NCBI RefSeq assembly: GCF_000473365.1
Contig: NZ_KI421517.1
Span: 4,754,502 to 4,818,501, forward strand
Reading direction: 5' to 3'
DNA: 64,000 bases
From: Adhaeribacter aquaticus DSM 16391
Lineage (GTDB): Bacteria; Bacteroidota; Bacteroidia; Cytophagales; Hymenobacteraceae
The first letter of the stretch is position 1, and each line of letters opens with the position of its first letter. Below are positions 25,470-35,077 of the stretch, piece after piece. Under the pieces are notes generated by a model, which did no database searches, was not told where the DNA came from, and was given only the letters and a program-made list of their open reading frames with translations. Made by a program: the position numbers and the translations under genes.

Positions 25470-26267
25470 ATGCACACCACCATTTCTACTTCATTTCTAA
25501 AAAAATTATCGGCTGCGGCTTTAGTAACAGGTTTAGTTTTATGTTCTGAAGCAAATGCCCAAACACAGGAAACCGTGCCTACTCCTCCCAAAATGCGTCC
25601 GGAAATGACAGAATTCTGGGAACCAGAAATCAAAGTAATAACTCCGGGTAACGGTACCACGACTGCTCCTTCCGACGCCATTATTTTATTTGGAGGAAAA
25701 GATTTAGCAGAATGGAAAGGAAAGGATGGCGAAGCGAAGTGGAAAGTACAAAACGGCACCTTTACGGTGGCGAAAGGAACCGGTGATATTTCTACCAAAC
25801 GGGAATTTGGCGATTATCAGTTACACATAGAATGGCAGATTCCAACGGACATTCAGGGAAAAAGCCAGGCCCGTGGCAATAGCGGTATTTTTATGCAAAG
25901 CCGTTACGAGCTTCAGGTGTTAGATTCTTATAATAACCGGACCTATTCAAATGGTCAGGCAGGAAGTATTTATAAGCAACACCCTCCGTTGGTAAACGCC
26001 ATGCGTAAGCCCGGAGATTGGAACGTGTATGATGTAATATATACAGCTCCCCGTTTCAAAGAAGATGGTTCTGTATTTACCCCAGCCCGTATAACTGTTT
26101 TACATAACGGAGTACTGGTACAGAACAATTCTGAGATAAAAGGCCCTACCGAATACATTGGTTTACCTTCTTATAAAGCGCATAGCAAAGCCCCTATTAC
26201 TTTACAAGATCACGGCGACCCAAGCAAACCTATAAGCTACCGGAATATCTGGTTACGCGAACTATAA
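25470..26267 (+). CDS. Exported DUF1080 (3-keto-disaccharide hydrolase) protein
   Basis: 265 residues with a signal peptide (about 1-30, ending ANAQ). A single DUF1080 concanavalin-like jelly-roll domain follows, recognised from FGGKDLAEWKGKDG, the GDYQLHIEWQIP strand, GNSGIFMQSRYELQVLDSY, and the final ISYRNIWLREL. Characterised members hydrolyse 3-keto-glycosides. It is probably periplasmic and monocistronic, ending in the terminator at 26266-26306. Confidence 0.87.
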   Translation: MHTTISTSFLKKLSAAALVTGLVLCSEANAQTQETVPTPPKMRPEMTEFWEPEIKVITPGNGTTTAPSDAIILFGGKDLAEWKGKDGEAKWKVQNGTFTVAKGTGDISTKREFGDYQLHIEWQIPTDIQGKSQARGNSGIFMQSRYELQVLDSYNNRTYSNGQAGSIYKQHPPLVNAMRKPGDWNVYDVIYTAPRFKEDGSVFTPARITVLHNGVLVQNNSEIKGPTEYIGLPSYKAHSKAPITLQDHGDPSKPISYRNIWLREL

Positions 26268-26306
26268 TAAATAAAGGCTCCTCCACAAAAGGGGCCTTTA
26301 TTTATT
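26266..26306 (+). terminator. Intrinsic terminator
   Basis: AATAAATAAAGGC (26266-26278) pairs with GCCTTTATTTATT (26294-26306). The left arm begins inside the stop codon of the DUF1080 gene. A/T runs flank both sides of the stem. Confidence 0.75.
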
Positions 26307-26416
26307 AAGCGAAATAACAAATTGAACACTATAAATTCTTCATTCAAAACAAACAAAAACGGTAACAGCTCCAGACCGTTTAACTACCACATTACGGTAT
26401 TACTGGCACCAGTTCT

Positions 26417-27715
26417 ATGGTTAAAGTCTCTCGTTTATTTATTAAAGTTATTACAATAAGCTTTATTTGTTTTCTGTTCAAAACACAAGCACTCAATGCT
26501 CAGAAACAAGACTTAACTAACTTTATTGCTCCAACAGAGGTAGCTCCAGGTCTTAAACCAGACCGCATTATTTTAACCTGGCAAACCGATCCTTCCACCT
26601 CCCAAACCGTTACCTGGCGAACATCCACAGTTGTAAAAACTCCTGTGGCAGAGATATTACCTATCGGTTCTTCATCGGCTACCAAAACCTTTAAGGCTAA
26701 AACCCAAAAGCTAAAATCAGAAAATAGCGGAACACTTTTTCATGCTGTTAATTTTACTAATCTGCAGCCTAATACCCAGTACCAATACCGCGTTGGCGAC
26801 GGCACTAACTGGAGCAATTGGTTTAGGTTCGAAACGGCCAATGACCAACCAGAACCTTTCAGCTTTATTTATTTAGGCGATGCCCAGAATGAGTTAGCTA
26901 CCAGTTGGGCTAAAACGGTACAGGCCACTCATACTAAAGCTCCGCAAGCAAAATTTGTACTCCACATTGGCGATCAGGTGAATAGTCCCGAATCGGAAAC
27001 GGAGTGGCAGGATTGGTTTACAGCCGGAGCAGCTATTTTTACCACCAAATCACATCTGGTTATTCCTGGTAACCATGAATATGCCCGTAAATTGGGGCTC
27101 CCTAAGCTAACCAGGTTCTGGAACCCCCAGTTTAATTTTCCTAAAAACGGACCTAAAGGATTTAAAGACGTAGCCTATTATACCGATTACCAGGATGTTC
27201 GAATAATTACTTTAAACTCTTACTGGTTTATATATGGCCAGGCCCACTGGCTGGAAGAGGTCTTAAGAAGCAACACTAAAAAATGGACTATTGTCGCCTG
27301 CCACTATCCGGTTTTTTCTGCTTCGCGGGCAAAGGATACCAAAAGCCTGATAAAATATTGGAAACCTTTGTTTGATAAGTATAAAGTAGATTTGGTATTA
27401 CAGGGGCATGATCATACCTATGCCCGCGGCTTTGGCCTAACCAGTAAAGGAGAAAAACAATATGTAAATACGAGTCCTGTATACGTGGTATCCATAAGTG
27501 GCCCTAAAGCGTATCGGAGGAATGTTCAGAAACCATGGCCAACCCGAACCAGCCAACAAGGTCAGTTATTTCAGGTTATTTCTTTCGAGGAAAACAAATT
27601 GCTATACAAGTCTTACTCGGTATCCGATGCTCTTATTGATGCCTTTGAATTAACAAAAGCAAAAGATGGCACAAAAGCGATTAAAGAATTATTACCCCTC
27701 AATACTACTAATTAA
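26417..27715 (+). CDS. Exported purple acid phosphatase-like metallophosphoesterase
   Basis: 432 residues with a signal peptide (about 1-29). An N-terminal fibronectin III-like purple-acid-phosphatase domain (about 45-140, with ILTWQTDPSTSQTVTWRT) precedes a calcineurin-like metallophosphatase domain. Metal ligands are visible in order: YLGDAQ, HIGDQVN, PGNHEY, ACHYP and GHDHTYARG. It is predicted to cleave phosphate esters outside the cytoplasm. It is not clearly in an operon with its neighbours. Confidence 0.88.
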   Translation: MVKVSRLFIKVITISFICFLFKTQALNAQKQDLTNFIAPTEVAPGLKPDRIILTWQTDPSTSQTVTWRTSTVVKTPVAEILPIGSSSATKTFKAKTQKLKSENSGTLFHAVNFTNLQPNTQYQYRVGDGTNWSNWFRFETANDQPEPFSFIYLGDAQNELATSWAKTVQATHTKAPQAKFVLHIGDQVNSPESETEWQDWFTAGAAIFTTKSHLVIPGNHEYARKLGLPKLTRFWNPQFNFPKNGPKGFKDVAYYTDYQDVRIITLNSYWFIYGQAHWLEEVLRSNTKKWTIVACHYPVFSASRAKDTKSLIKYWKPLFDKYKVDLVLQGHDHTYARGFGLTSKGEKQYVNTSPVYVVSISGPKAYRRNVQKPWPTRTSQQGQLFQVISFEENKLLYKSYSVSDALIDAFELTKAKDGTKAIKELLPLNTTN

Positions 27716-27768
27716 CCATTGTATCCAAATTTAATTGATTTGCGATAAAAACTATAAACCTTACAACT

Positions 27769-28713
27769 ATGAAAGCAATTGTTTTAACAGAACCAGGTGG
27801 CATAGAGAATTTAACCATCACCGAAATAGAAAGACCTGCCATCCAAAAGGATGAAGTACTGGTAAAAGTGAAGGCTATCAGCTTAAACCCGGTTGATGTT
27901 AAGTCTCGGTCCGGCAAGGGCGTGTATGGGCGTATTAAAGAGGGAAAGCCACTGATTTTAGGTTGGGACATTTCCGGAGAAGTAACCCAGGTAGGCGAAG
28001 ACGTTACTTCTTTTAAACCCGGTGATGAAGTTTTTGGCATGGTCAATTTTCCAGGTCACGGAAAAGCTTATGCCGAATATGTTGCCGCACCTGCCAATCA
28101 TTTAGCTATAAAACCAACCAAGATTTCCCATGCTGAAGCGGCCGCGGCAACTTTAGCTAATTTAACTGCCTGGCAGGTACTGGTACAACAAGCGCATCTT
28201 AAAACCGGGCAACGGGTGCTTATTCATGCGGCGGCTGGCGGGGTAGGCCATTTTGCTGTACAAATTGCCAAACATTATGGAGCTACTGTTATAGGTACTG
28301 CTTCTGCAGCCAATGCTGATTTCTTAAAAAACATAGGAGTTGATGAGCACCTGGATTATACACAAACCAATTTTGAAACGGCTGCCCATAATATTGATAT
28401 TGTACTGGATCCGTTAGGAGGAGACAATACACGTAAATCTTTAGAGGTTTTAAAAGCAGGCGGTTATTTGATTTCTATTGTAGGCGGCGTTACAGAAGAA
28501 ATAAAAAACCTGGCGGAGCAAAAAGGAATTTCTGCAGCTAATTACCTGGTTCAATCTTCCGGGTCTGATATGGAACAACTGGCTCAATTATTACAATCAG
28601 GCGAGATAAAGGCACATGTTTACCAGGAATATCCTTTTGAAAATATAGGGGAAGCGCATCAACAAGTAGAAACTGCTAAAACGCGGGGTAAAGTGGTGGT
28701 TCTGGTAGATTAA
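27769..28713 (+). CDS. Quinone oxidoreductase-like NADP-dependent MDR enzyme
   Basis: 314 residues, zinc-free medium-chain dehydrogenase/reductase. The N-terminal GroES-like domain has NPVDVKSRSG and GWDISGEV; the Rossmann domain has AAAGGVGHFAVQIAKHYGA from about residue 159. No structural-zinc Cys cluster is present, as in QOR-type enzymes. It probably reduces quinones or alpha,beta-unsaturated carbonyls with NADPH in the cytoplasm. ATG 27769 gives a full-length N-terminus. Confidence 0.88.
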   Translation: MKAIVLTEPGGIENLTITEIERPAIQKDEVLVKVKAISLNPVDVKSRSGKGVYGRIKEGKPLILGWDISGEVTQVGEDVTSFKPGDEVFGMVNFPGHGKAYAEYVAAPANHLAIKPTKISHAEAAAATLANLTAWQVLVQQAHLKTGQRVLIHAAAGGVGHFAVQIAKHYGATVIGTASAANADFLKNIGVDEHLDYTQTNFETAAHNIDIVLDPLGGDNTRKSLEVLKAGGYLISIVGGVTEEIKNLAEQKGISAANYLVQSSGSDMEQLAQLLQSGEIKAHVYQEYPFENIGEAHQQVETAKTRGKVVVLVD

Positions 28714-28871
28714 TCTCCAAATTAAACTAGTTTCTGTAGCCTAAACCATACCAATTGTAAAAGTTATTTAAAAATTTGTAATTATAACTCTTTTACCGAA
28801 AAAAAAGGATTTAAAAGGGGTATTTTGAATAAATTTTTGTAATTTGGCGAGAAACCAAACACCTTAAACAT

Positions 28872-29354
28872 ATGGCCATTTTTAAGCTGCAAATTAACGG
28901 CCGGAGCTACCAGGCCGACGTAGAGCCGGATACCCCACTATTATGGGTACTGCGCGACCACCTGGGGCTGGTCGGAACAAAGTACGGCTGCGGAATAGCC
29001 CAGTGTGGGGCGTGTACCGTCCACATTAACGGCGAAGCAACCCGCTCCTGTGTTTACCCAGTCTCTGCCATTGGTACTTCCAAAGTAGTAACCATTGAAG
29101 GACTGTCTGCCAACGGCGACCATCCGCTGCAATTAGCCTGGGATGAAGTTGACGTATCGCAGTGTGGCTATTGCCAGGCTGGGCAGATTATGACAGCAGC
29201 AGCCCTGCTGAAAAAGAATCCGAAGCCTACTGCAGAAGAAATTGAATCTGGCATGACGGGCAACATTTGCCGTTGCGGTACTTATCACCGCATCCGCGAA
29301 GCCGTAAAACTAGCTTCTACCAAAACAGCTTCAACCACCACTAAGAAAAGTTAA
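28872..29354 (+). CDS. Molybdenum hydroxylase small subunit, two [2Fe-2S] (IorA-like)
   Basis: 160 residues, typical length. The N-terminal plant-type [2Fe-2S] site is Cys40, Cys45, Cys48, Cys60. The C-terminal four-helix [2Fe-2S] site is Cys98, Cys101, Cys133, Cys135 (CGYC ... CRCG). It passes electrons from the large subunit encoded 2 bp downstream. No separate FAD subunit is nearby, as in the isoquinoline oxidoreductase/aldehyde dehydrogenase group that uses an external acceptor. Confidence 0.92.
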   Translation: MAIFKLQINGRSYQADVEPDTPLLWVLRDHLGLVGTKYGCGIAQCGACTVHINGEATRSCVYPVSAIGTSKVVTIEGLSANGDHPLQLAWDEVDVSQCGYCQAGQIMTAAALLKKNPKPTAEEIESGMTGNICRCGTYHRIREAVKLASTKTASTTTKKS

Positions 29355-29356
29355 TT

Positions 29357-31507
29357 ATGGCGACCACAACAGATAAAAGCAGACGCGATTTCATGAAATT
29401 GGCCGCTACCGCTGGTGGAGGCCTTTTATTAGGTTTCGGCTGGACCAGTGCGGCCGCTGATTCCATTTCTGTTTTAGGTGAAGCTGCCGGAGCAGCTGCC
29501 GGTGGAGTAGAATTTAACAGTTATCTATCCATTGGATCTGATGGCATCGTAACCATCTTTTCTCCTAACCCGGAACTAGGTCAAAATATTAAAACATCCT
29601 TCCCTATGGTTGTAGCCGAGGAATTGGATGTAGATTGGAAAAAAGTAAAAGTAGTTCAGGCTCCGTTAGACGCTAAAAAATTCGATCGCCAGTTAACCGG
29701 TGGTAGCGGCGCGGTACCTCATTCTTGGAAACGTTTACGCACAGCTGGTGCCACGGCCAAGCAAATGCTGAAAGAAGCTGCTGCTAAACGCTGGAATGTT
29801 TCCGTAAATGATTTAACTACTGAAAATAGTACTGTTATTCATAAAGCTTCTGGTCGTAAATTATCGTACGGCGAGTTAGCAATGGATGCTTCTAAACTGC
29901 CGGTGCCTACTGATGTTCAGTTAAAAGACCGCAAGGATTTTAAAATAATTGGTAAGCCGGTTAGAAACGTAGAGCAAAAAAATATTGTAACCGGTAAGCC
30001 TTTATTTGGTCTTGATGTATACCGCGAAGGTATGCTGCATGCCATGATTCAGCGCCCGGCTTTTGGCATGAAAGTAAAATCAGTAGATGCCGCAGCAGCG
30101 AAAGCAATGCCAGGCATTGTTGATGTTGTTACTTTCAAGAACAATGTGGCAATCGTAGGTAAATCTACCTGGCAAGTTAAAAAAGCGCGTCAGGCAGTTA
30201 AAATAGCTTACGAAAAAGCTGATAATATAGAAAGTACCCCCGACCACGATCGTTTATTTAAACAATTACTGGATACCAGTAACGAGGTTGTGGTTCGTCG
30301 GAAAGATGGTGATGTAGAGGCGGCATTCAAAAGTGCAGCTAAAGTAATTAAGAGCGAATACCAGTGTCCGTTCCTGTCGCATAGCCCAATGGAACCAATG
30401 AACTTTTTTGCACACGTTCGTCCGGACGGTGTAGAATTGGTTGGTCCTACGCAAACGCCGGAACGTGCCCGTACCGAAACAGCTAAGTTATTAGGTGTGG
30501 CACCTGAAAAAATCACGCTTGAAATTACCCGTTTAGGTGGTGGTTTCGGTCGTCGGTTACAGGCTGACTATGTATTGGAAGCTGCTGAACTATCGAGTTT
30601 GGTAAAGGCTCCGGTAAAAGTAATCTGGACCCGGGAAGATGACATGACTGGCGGAAGCTACCGTCCGGCTGTACGCTACCGGTTTGAAGCTGCGCTGGAT
30701 GCACAAAACAACCTGATTGGTTATAAATTACGCGGGGTAGGCATAAACTCCGGTAATCCAACCCGGGAAGATAACTTCCCATCTGGTGCCGTAGAAAACT
30801 TATTAATTGATTCGGTTGAGCATAAATCTCCAATTACAACCGGACCTTGGCGTGCTCCAATTACTAACTTTTTGGCGTTTGCTGAGCAATCGTTCCTGGA
30901 CGAAGTAGCCCAGGCCGCCGGAAAAGACCCGGTGAAATTCCGGCTGGATTTATTGACAAAAGCTAAAGCCAAACCAACTGGTGCCATTAAATACGATATT
31001 GACCGTATGCGGGGCGTTATTGAGTTAGCAGCTGAAAAATCAGGTTGGGGTAAAAAACAAGGCGTTTTTCAGGGCTTCAGTGTTTATTTCTCCCACGCTT
31101 CTTACGTAGCTCAGGTTGGTGAAGTAGCCATGGTAAAAGGCAAACCGGTATTAAAGAAAATTTACGCAGCCGGCGATTGTGGTATTGTTATTAACCCAAG
31201 TGGTGCCCGGCAGCAAATGATGGGCGGTATTGTAGATGGTTTAGGTCATGCCATGTACAGTAAGCTTACTTTTAAAGATGGTTTAGCTCAGGAAAACAAC
31301 TTCAACAATTACCGTTTAATCCGGATGAATGAAATTCCGGAAATTGAATGCCACTTTGTAGATAATGGTATTGATCCAACTGGTTTAGGCGAACCGGCCT
31401 TACCGCCTACTGGTGGTGCCGTAGCCAATGCAATTTTTAAAGCAACTGGCAAACGAGTAAAGAATCAGCCTTTTATTGACGAAGAAGTATTTAAAACTGT
31501 TTCTTAA
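29357..31507 (+). CDS. Molybdopterin-binding large subunit, xanthine dehydrogenase family (IorB-like)
   Basis: 716 residues. A twin-arginine signal (SRRDFMKLAATAGGG, Arg9-Arg10) indicates export of the folded cofactor-loaded complex, probably carrying the signal-less small subunit with it. Molybdopterin-binding stretches include LTGGSGAVPHSWKRLR, RLGGGFGRRL, TGPWRAP and the active-site Glu in GLGEPALPPTGGA. The substrate (aldehyde or N-heterocycle) cannot be told. No XdhC-type maturation gene lies within the window. A terminator follows at 31524. Confidence 0.9.
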   Translation: MATTTDKSRRDFMKLAATAGGGLLLGFGWTSAAADSISVLGEAAGAAAGGVEFNSYLSIGSDGIVTIFSPNPELGQNIKTSFPMVVAEELDVDWKKVKVVQAPLDAKKFDRQLTGGSGAVPHSWKRLRTAGATAKQMLKEAAAKRWNVSVNDLTTENSTVIHKASGRKLSYGELAMDASKLPVPTDVQLKDRKDFKIIGKPVRNVEQKNIVTGKPLFGLDVYREGMLHAMIQRPAFGMKVKSVDAAAAKAMPGIVDVVTFKNNVAIVGKSTWQVKKARQAVKIAYEKADNIESTPDHDRLFKQLLDTSNEVVVRRKDGDVEAAFKSAAKVIKSEYQCPFLSHSPMEPMNFFAHVRPDGVELVGPTQTPERARTETAKLLGVAPEKITLEITRLGGGFGRRLQADYVLEAAELSSLVKAPVKVIWTREDDMTGGSYRPAVRYRFEAALDAQNNLIGYKLRGVGINSGNPTREDNFPSGAVENLLIDSVEHKSPITTGPWRAPITNFLAFAEQSFLDEVAQAAGKDPVKFRLDLLTKAKAKPTGAIKYDIDRMRGVIELAAEKSGWGKKQGVFQGFSVYFSHASYVAQVGEVAMVKGKPVLKKIYAAGDCGIVINPSGARQQMMGGIVDGLGHAMYSKLTFKDGLAQENNFNNYRLIRMNEIPEIECHFVDNGIDPTGLGEPALPPTGGAVANAIFKATGKRVKNQPFIDEEVFKTVS

Positions 31508-31523
31508 TAAATAGCCCTCTATT

Positions 31524-31555
31524 AAAAGCCCGGAATAACCTTCCGGGCTTTTTTA
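31524..31555. terminator. Bidirectional intrinsic terminator
   Basis: AAAAGCCCGGAA (31524-31535) and TTCCGGGCTTTT (31541-31552), with a 5-nt loop and T/A runs on both sides. It separates the plus-strand molybdenum hydroxylase operon from the convergent minus-strand reductase. Confidence 0.88.
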
Positions 31556-31563
31556 TTTTAAGT

Positions 31564-32609
31564 TTAACCGAGAAATATCAACTCCACATTACCTCCTACC
31601 GGAAACCCAACACAGGTTAATGTTAGGCCCTGAGCTACTTCCTTGTCAGTTAATACTTCGTTATAAGCCATCCAAACCTGACCATTAGTACAAGTAGCCA
31701 CGCAATTTCCACAGACACCGGCTTCGCAACTATAAGGCAAAACAGCACCTGCTTTCTTAGCAGCTTTTAATATAGAACCTGGGTATTGTACTTCTACTTC
31801 AAACTGCTGTTTTTTAAAATAGATAATTGCCTGATGAAGGCCTTTATCAGGGGGTTCTGCTTTAATGATTGGTTTCTCAGTATTAAAATTCTCGCGTTTA
31901 ATATTGTCGGGAGGTACTCCTACCTCATGCAAGGCGTAATTTGCCATGCGCATGTAATTTAAAGGACCACAAATATAAAATAAGATTTCTGCATAAGGGG
32001 CTACAGCATATTGCGCTATTAATAATTTTAGTAAGTCTTTATGTAAACGGGCCCGGCTTAAATTAGTAGCATTACTAAACAAGTATTCAATTTTAAACCT
32101 TTCCGGAAAACTTGCCTGTAGATTATCCAACTCTTCTTTAAACATAGTTCTTTCTAAAGAACTATTGCTGTAAATTAAAACAATGGCTATAGTTGGGTTT
32201 AAGGTCAGAAGGGTTTTTAATAAAGAAAAAATAGGCGTTATGCCATTGCCTGCCGCCAGCATAAAAACCTGGCGGTAATTAGCTACATTCTTGGGCAAAG
32301 TAAAAAAACCAGCTGCCCCGGAAGTGAGTACTTGATCGCCAACCTTGGCCCGATCTATTAATAAACGGGAGAGAATTCCATTTTCTATTCGTTTTACGCC
32401 AACAGCTAGCAGCTCTCCCAGTTCCGGACTGGAAATAATAGAATACGACCTCCTGATTTCCTCCTGTTGGGACTGGTGTACCAACGTTAAATATTGACCA
32501 GATTGAAAGGTCAGGCTGGCTGCGTCTTCCCCTTCGAAAAAAAAAGTTTAACGCCTTCCACTTCCTCTTTAATTCTGGTGATAGTAAGTGGGGTATATAA
32601 AGAAGCCAT
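31564..32609 (-). pseudogene. FNR-type reductase with C-terminal [2Fe-2S] ferredoxin domain (PaaE-like), frameshifted
   Basis: The intact protein would be about 348 residues: MASLYTPLTITRIKEE from ATG 32609, an FAD domain with RRSYSIISSP, an NAD domain with LAAGNGITPIFS and CGPLNYMR, and a plant-type ferredoxin domain with CEAGVCGNCVATC ... LTC. The frame breaks at a run of nine T (nine A on the plus strand, 32537-32545). Ten or seven T would restore KLFFFEGEDAASL or KLFFEGED. As read, only a 33-residue N-terminal fragment is made from the normal start. Sequencing error, phase variation, slippage or true decay are all possible. It follows the MFS gene by 93 bp on the same strand. Confidence 0.75.
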
Positions 32610-32702
32610 AGCCTCTGCTTTAGGTTTTCTATAGAATACATTTATATACGATTCCTTACTAAGTAGTTTACCTAAACTTAAAGAAGAAGCAGAGAATATG
32701 GG

Positions 32703-33908
32703 TTATTTAGTTTTTTCTTTAGAAAGTGTGGACAGATTAGCAAGGTGAACAACCAATGCTAAGGTTGATAAAATAAAGCCCACTCCTACTACACCGTACC
32801 ATTTCCAATAGTACCAGGCCCGGGTAGATAACAGGGTTCCCAGAGCATTACCCGTAAAATAAATAACCATGTATACCGTATTTAACCTGTTACGTGCTTC
32901 GGGACGTAAGCTAAAAATTAAAGTCTGGTTGCTCACATGGGTTGCCTGAACACCCATATCCAATAAAATTACGCCAATTACGAGGCCAATAATACTAGCC
33001 GTTGACAACCCGAAAATGAAATAAGAAACAATAATTAAAATAATATTAATGGTGGTAAATTTCTGCGCATTTCCTTTGTCGGCTATTTTACCCATAAACG
33101 GAACTGCAATGGCGCCAACGGCTCCTACTAAACCGAAAGAGCCAGCCACATCGCTCCCGGCATTAAAAGGTGGTTCTCGTAGCAAAAAAACCAAGGTAGT
33201 CCAGAAGCCGCCAAAACAGGCGCAGCATAGGGCTCCGCGTAAAGTAACAATGCGTAATATTGGTTCTTCCTTTATTAAATGAATTAGGGATACCATTAAA
33301 CTTTTATAAGAACCTTTGTAATCTGGATAAACTTCCGGAAGTAACAAGTATAAAACAATCCATAATAAAGCCATTAATCCCGCTGCAATCAGAAACATGG
33401 CTCGCCAGCCCCAATGGGCACCAACAAAACCACTTAAAGTCCGGGATAATAAAATACCAATCAGGAGGCCACTCATGACAAACCCAACAGCCTGTCCCCT
33501 TGCTTTTGGCTTAGCCAGGTGTGCAGCCATAGGCACCAGCAACTGAGGAATAACAGACGTAGCCCCAATCAGGAAACTAGCCAGCATTAAGAAATGAATA
33601 GTAGGAGCATAGGCCGCCAAAAGCAAAGCAATAATAATCAGAACAAAATCAGTCATGATTAGTCTTTTCCGCTTCAGCATATCGGCTAGGGGTACGATAA
33701 ACAGCATTCCGGTAGCATACCCGATTTGGGTAAGCATAGCAATAATACCGGCCCGAGCTTCTGAAATCTGAAAATCTTCAGAAATTTGCCCTAATAAAGG
33801 CTGATTATAATAAATATTAGCGACTACCAAACCGGTGGCTAATGCCATTACCCAAAGATTTACCTTTGTTAATTCAGGATTAGCGGAGATGCTTTGTGTC
33901 TTGCTCAT
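32703..33908 (-). CDS. MFS transporter
   Basis: 401 residues with about twelve hydrophobic segments. The major-facilitator signature is partly visible between helices 2 and 3 (PLADMLKRKRLIM), and the first helix is followed by YYNQPLLGQISEDF. It is likely an efflux-type carrier of the inner membrane; substrate unknown. It is the upstream partner of the frameshifted reductase and divergent from the universal stress gene at 34167. The pairing may mean a redox-active substrate, but this is speculation. Confidence 0.85.
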   Translation of the reverse strand: MSKTQSISANPELTKVNLWVMALATGLVVANIYYNQPLLGQISEDFQISEARAGIIAMLTQIGYATGMLFIVPLADMLKRKRLIMTDFVLIIIALLLAAYAPTIHFLMLASFLIGATSVIPQLLVPMAAHLAKPKARGQAVGFVMSGLLIGILLSRTLSGFVGAHWGWRAMFLIAAGLMALLWIVLYLLLPEVYPDYKGSYKSLMVSLIHLIKEEPILRIVTLRGALCCACFGGFWTTLVFLLREPPFNAGSDVAGSFGLVGAVGAIAVPFMGKIADKGNAQKFTTINIILIIVSYFIFGLSTASIIGLVIGVILLDMGVQATHVSNQTLIFSLRPEARNRLNTVYMVIYFTGNALGTLLSTRAWYYWKWYGVVGVGFILSTLALVVHLANLSTLSKEKTK

Positions 33909-34166
33909 AATTTATTTCCGCAAAAGTAAATAATTATTTATGGAGTTAAGCAAACAACTGAAAAGCCAACTTAGGTAACCAAGTAAAGAATCTCTGCTGG
34001 CGGAATTTGGATTACATTAACCTTATTGATTGGTGTAAAAGCTGGGCTATTTCAAATTAAGATTACGGAGCATCAGAAAAGGCAACGAGCAGGAACTACT
34101 TTACCAACCACCCGTATATAATACAAAAACACTATATTCCTTTTTTGCTTATTTACGTAGCTGGTT

Positions 34167-35060
34167 ATGAAAAACTTATTGATTCTTACTGATTTTAATG
34201 ATGATTCGGCTTATGTGCTCCATTATGCGATGAATCTAGGACAGGCTGTTCAGGGAAAAGTTTTTCTATTTCATAATGCCGATCTCCCCCTTGATTACTC
34301 CAGTACCTATGCTGGCTCTAACCTTTTTATGACCGGAGATGTGGCTTTAGGTGCCATTCCTGCCTTTCCTGGCTCTACCGTTCCGCTTACTGAACTAGAA
34401 CAAGTGCAAAAAGATAAGCTACAAACAATTGCTGCAAATTTGCAAAAAAGCTATGGCAACGCTACTCCAATTGAGGCTCTTTTTAAATGGGGTTCCTTAA
34501 ATGAAAATATAAGTAATGTCGTAAAGGAGGCGCAGATTGATTTAATTTTAATTGATAATAATAACACCAATTCTTTTCTCGACCGACTGGCAGGCACAGA
34601 TACGGGTTCGGTAATTAATGATATTCCATGTCCGGTATTAATTATACCGGCAGCGGCAAAATTCAACTCTATTAGCCATATAACCTATGCTGCCGAAGTG
34701 GTAGAAAACGATTTCCTGTTTTTAGACCAGCTAATACCTTTTGCCCAAGCCTTTAATGCCCAGGTAACCTTAGTACACATTAGAAGCGAAGCAGCAAATG
34801 AAACGAATATCTCCCAAGAATACATAGCCGCTATTAACCAACGGTACCCTCACCTGAAGCAGGAAATTATTGAACTAAGAGGCAAAACAGTGGCTGAAGG
34901 CCTGGAAAATTTTGTAATAACTTATAAAACAGACGTTTTGGCTATCGGACATTACAAACAAGGCTTTTTCAGTTCTCTTTTTCATGAAAGCATTACCGAC
35001 CACTTAACCTTTCGTACCACTATACCACTTTTATCTTTACCTGATAAAATCAGATCTTAA
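34167..35060 (+). CDS. Tandem universal stress protein (UspA family)
   Basis: 297 residues with two Usp domains. The first (1-165) opens with ILTDFNDDSAYVLHYA and ends in GTDTGSVINDIPCPVLIIP, keeping a G-x2-G-like nucleotide loop in altered form. The second (about 168-297) is more degenerate and ends FRTTIPLLSLP. It is cytoplasmic, with a probable stress or energy-state sensing role. A single gene, convergent with the 84-aa gene at 35078 (17 bp between stops). Confidence 0.85.
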   Translation: MKNLLILTDFNDDSAYVLHYAMNLGQAVQGKVFLFHNADLPLDYSSTYAGSNLFMTGDVALGAIPAFPGSTVPLTELEQVQKDKLQTIAANLQKSYGNATPIEALFKWGSLNENISNVVKEAQIDLILIDNNNTNSFLDRLAGTDTGSVINDIPCPVLIIPAAAKFNSISHITYAAEVVENDFLFLDQLIPFAQAFNAQVTLVHIRSEAANETNISQEYIAAINQRYPHLKQEIIELRGKTVAEGLENFVITYKTDVLAIGHYKQGFFSSLFHESITDHLTFRTTIPLLSLPDKIRS

Positions 35061-35077
35061 AAGAAACTTAAAAGTTA

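Noticed and set aside
32279..32641. Minus-strand 120-residue frame
   Set aside because: It is a wrong-frame reading across the frameshifted reductase; motifs match only in the other two frames.
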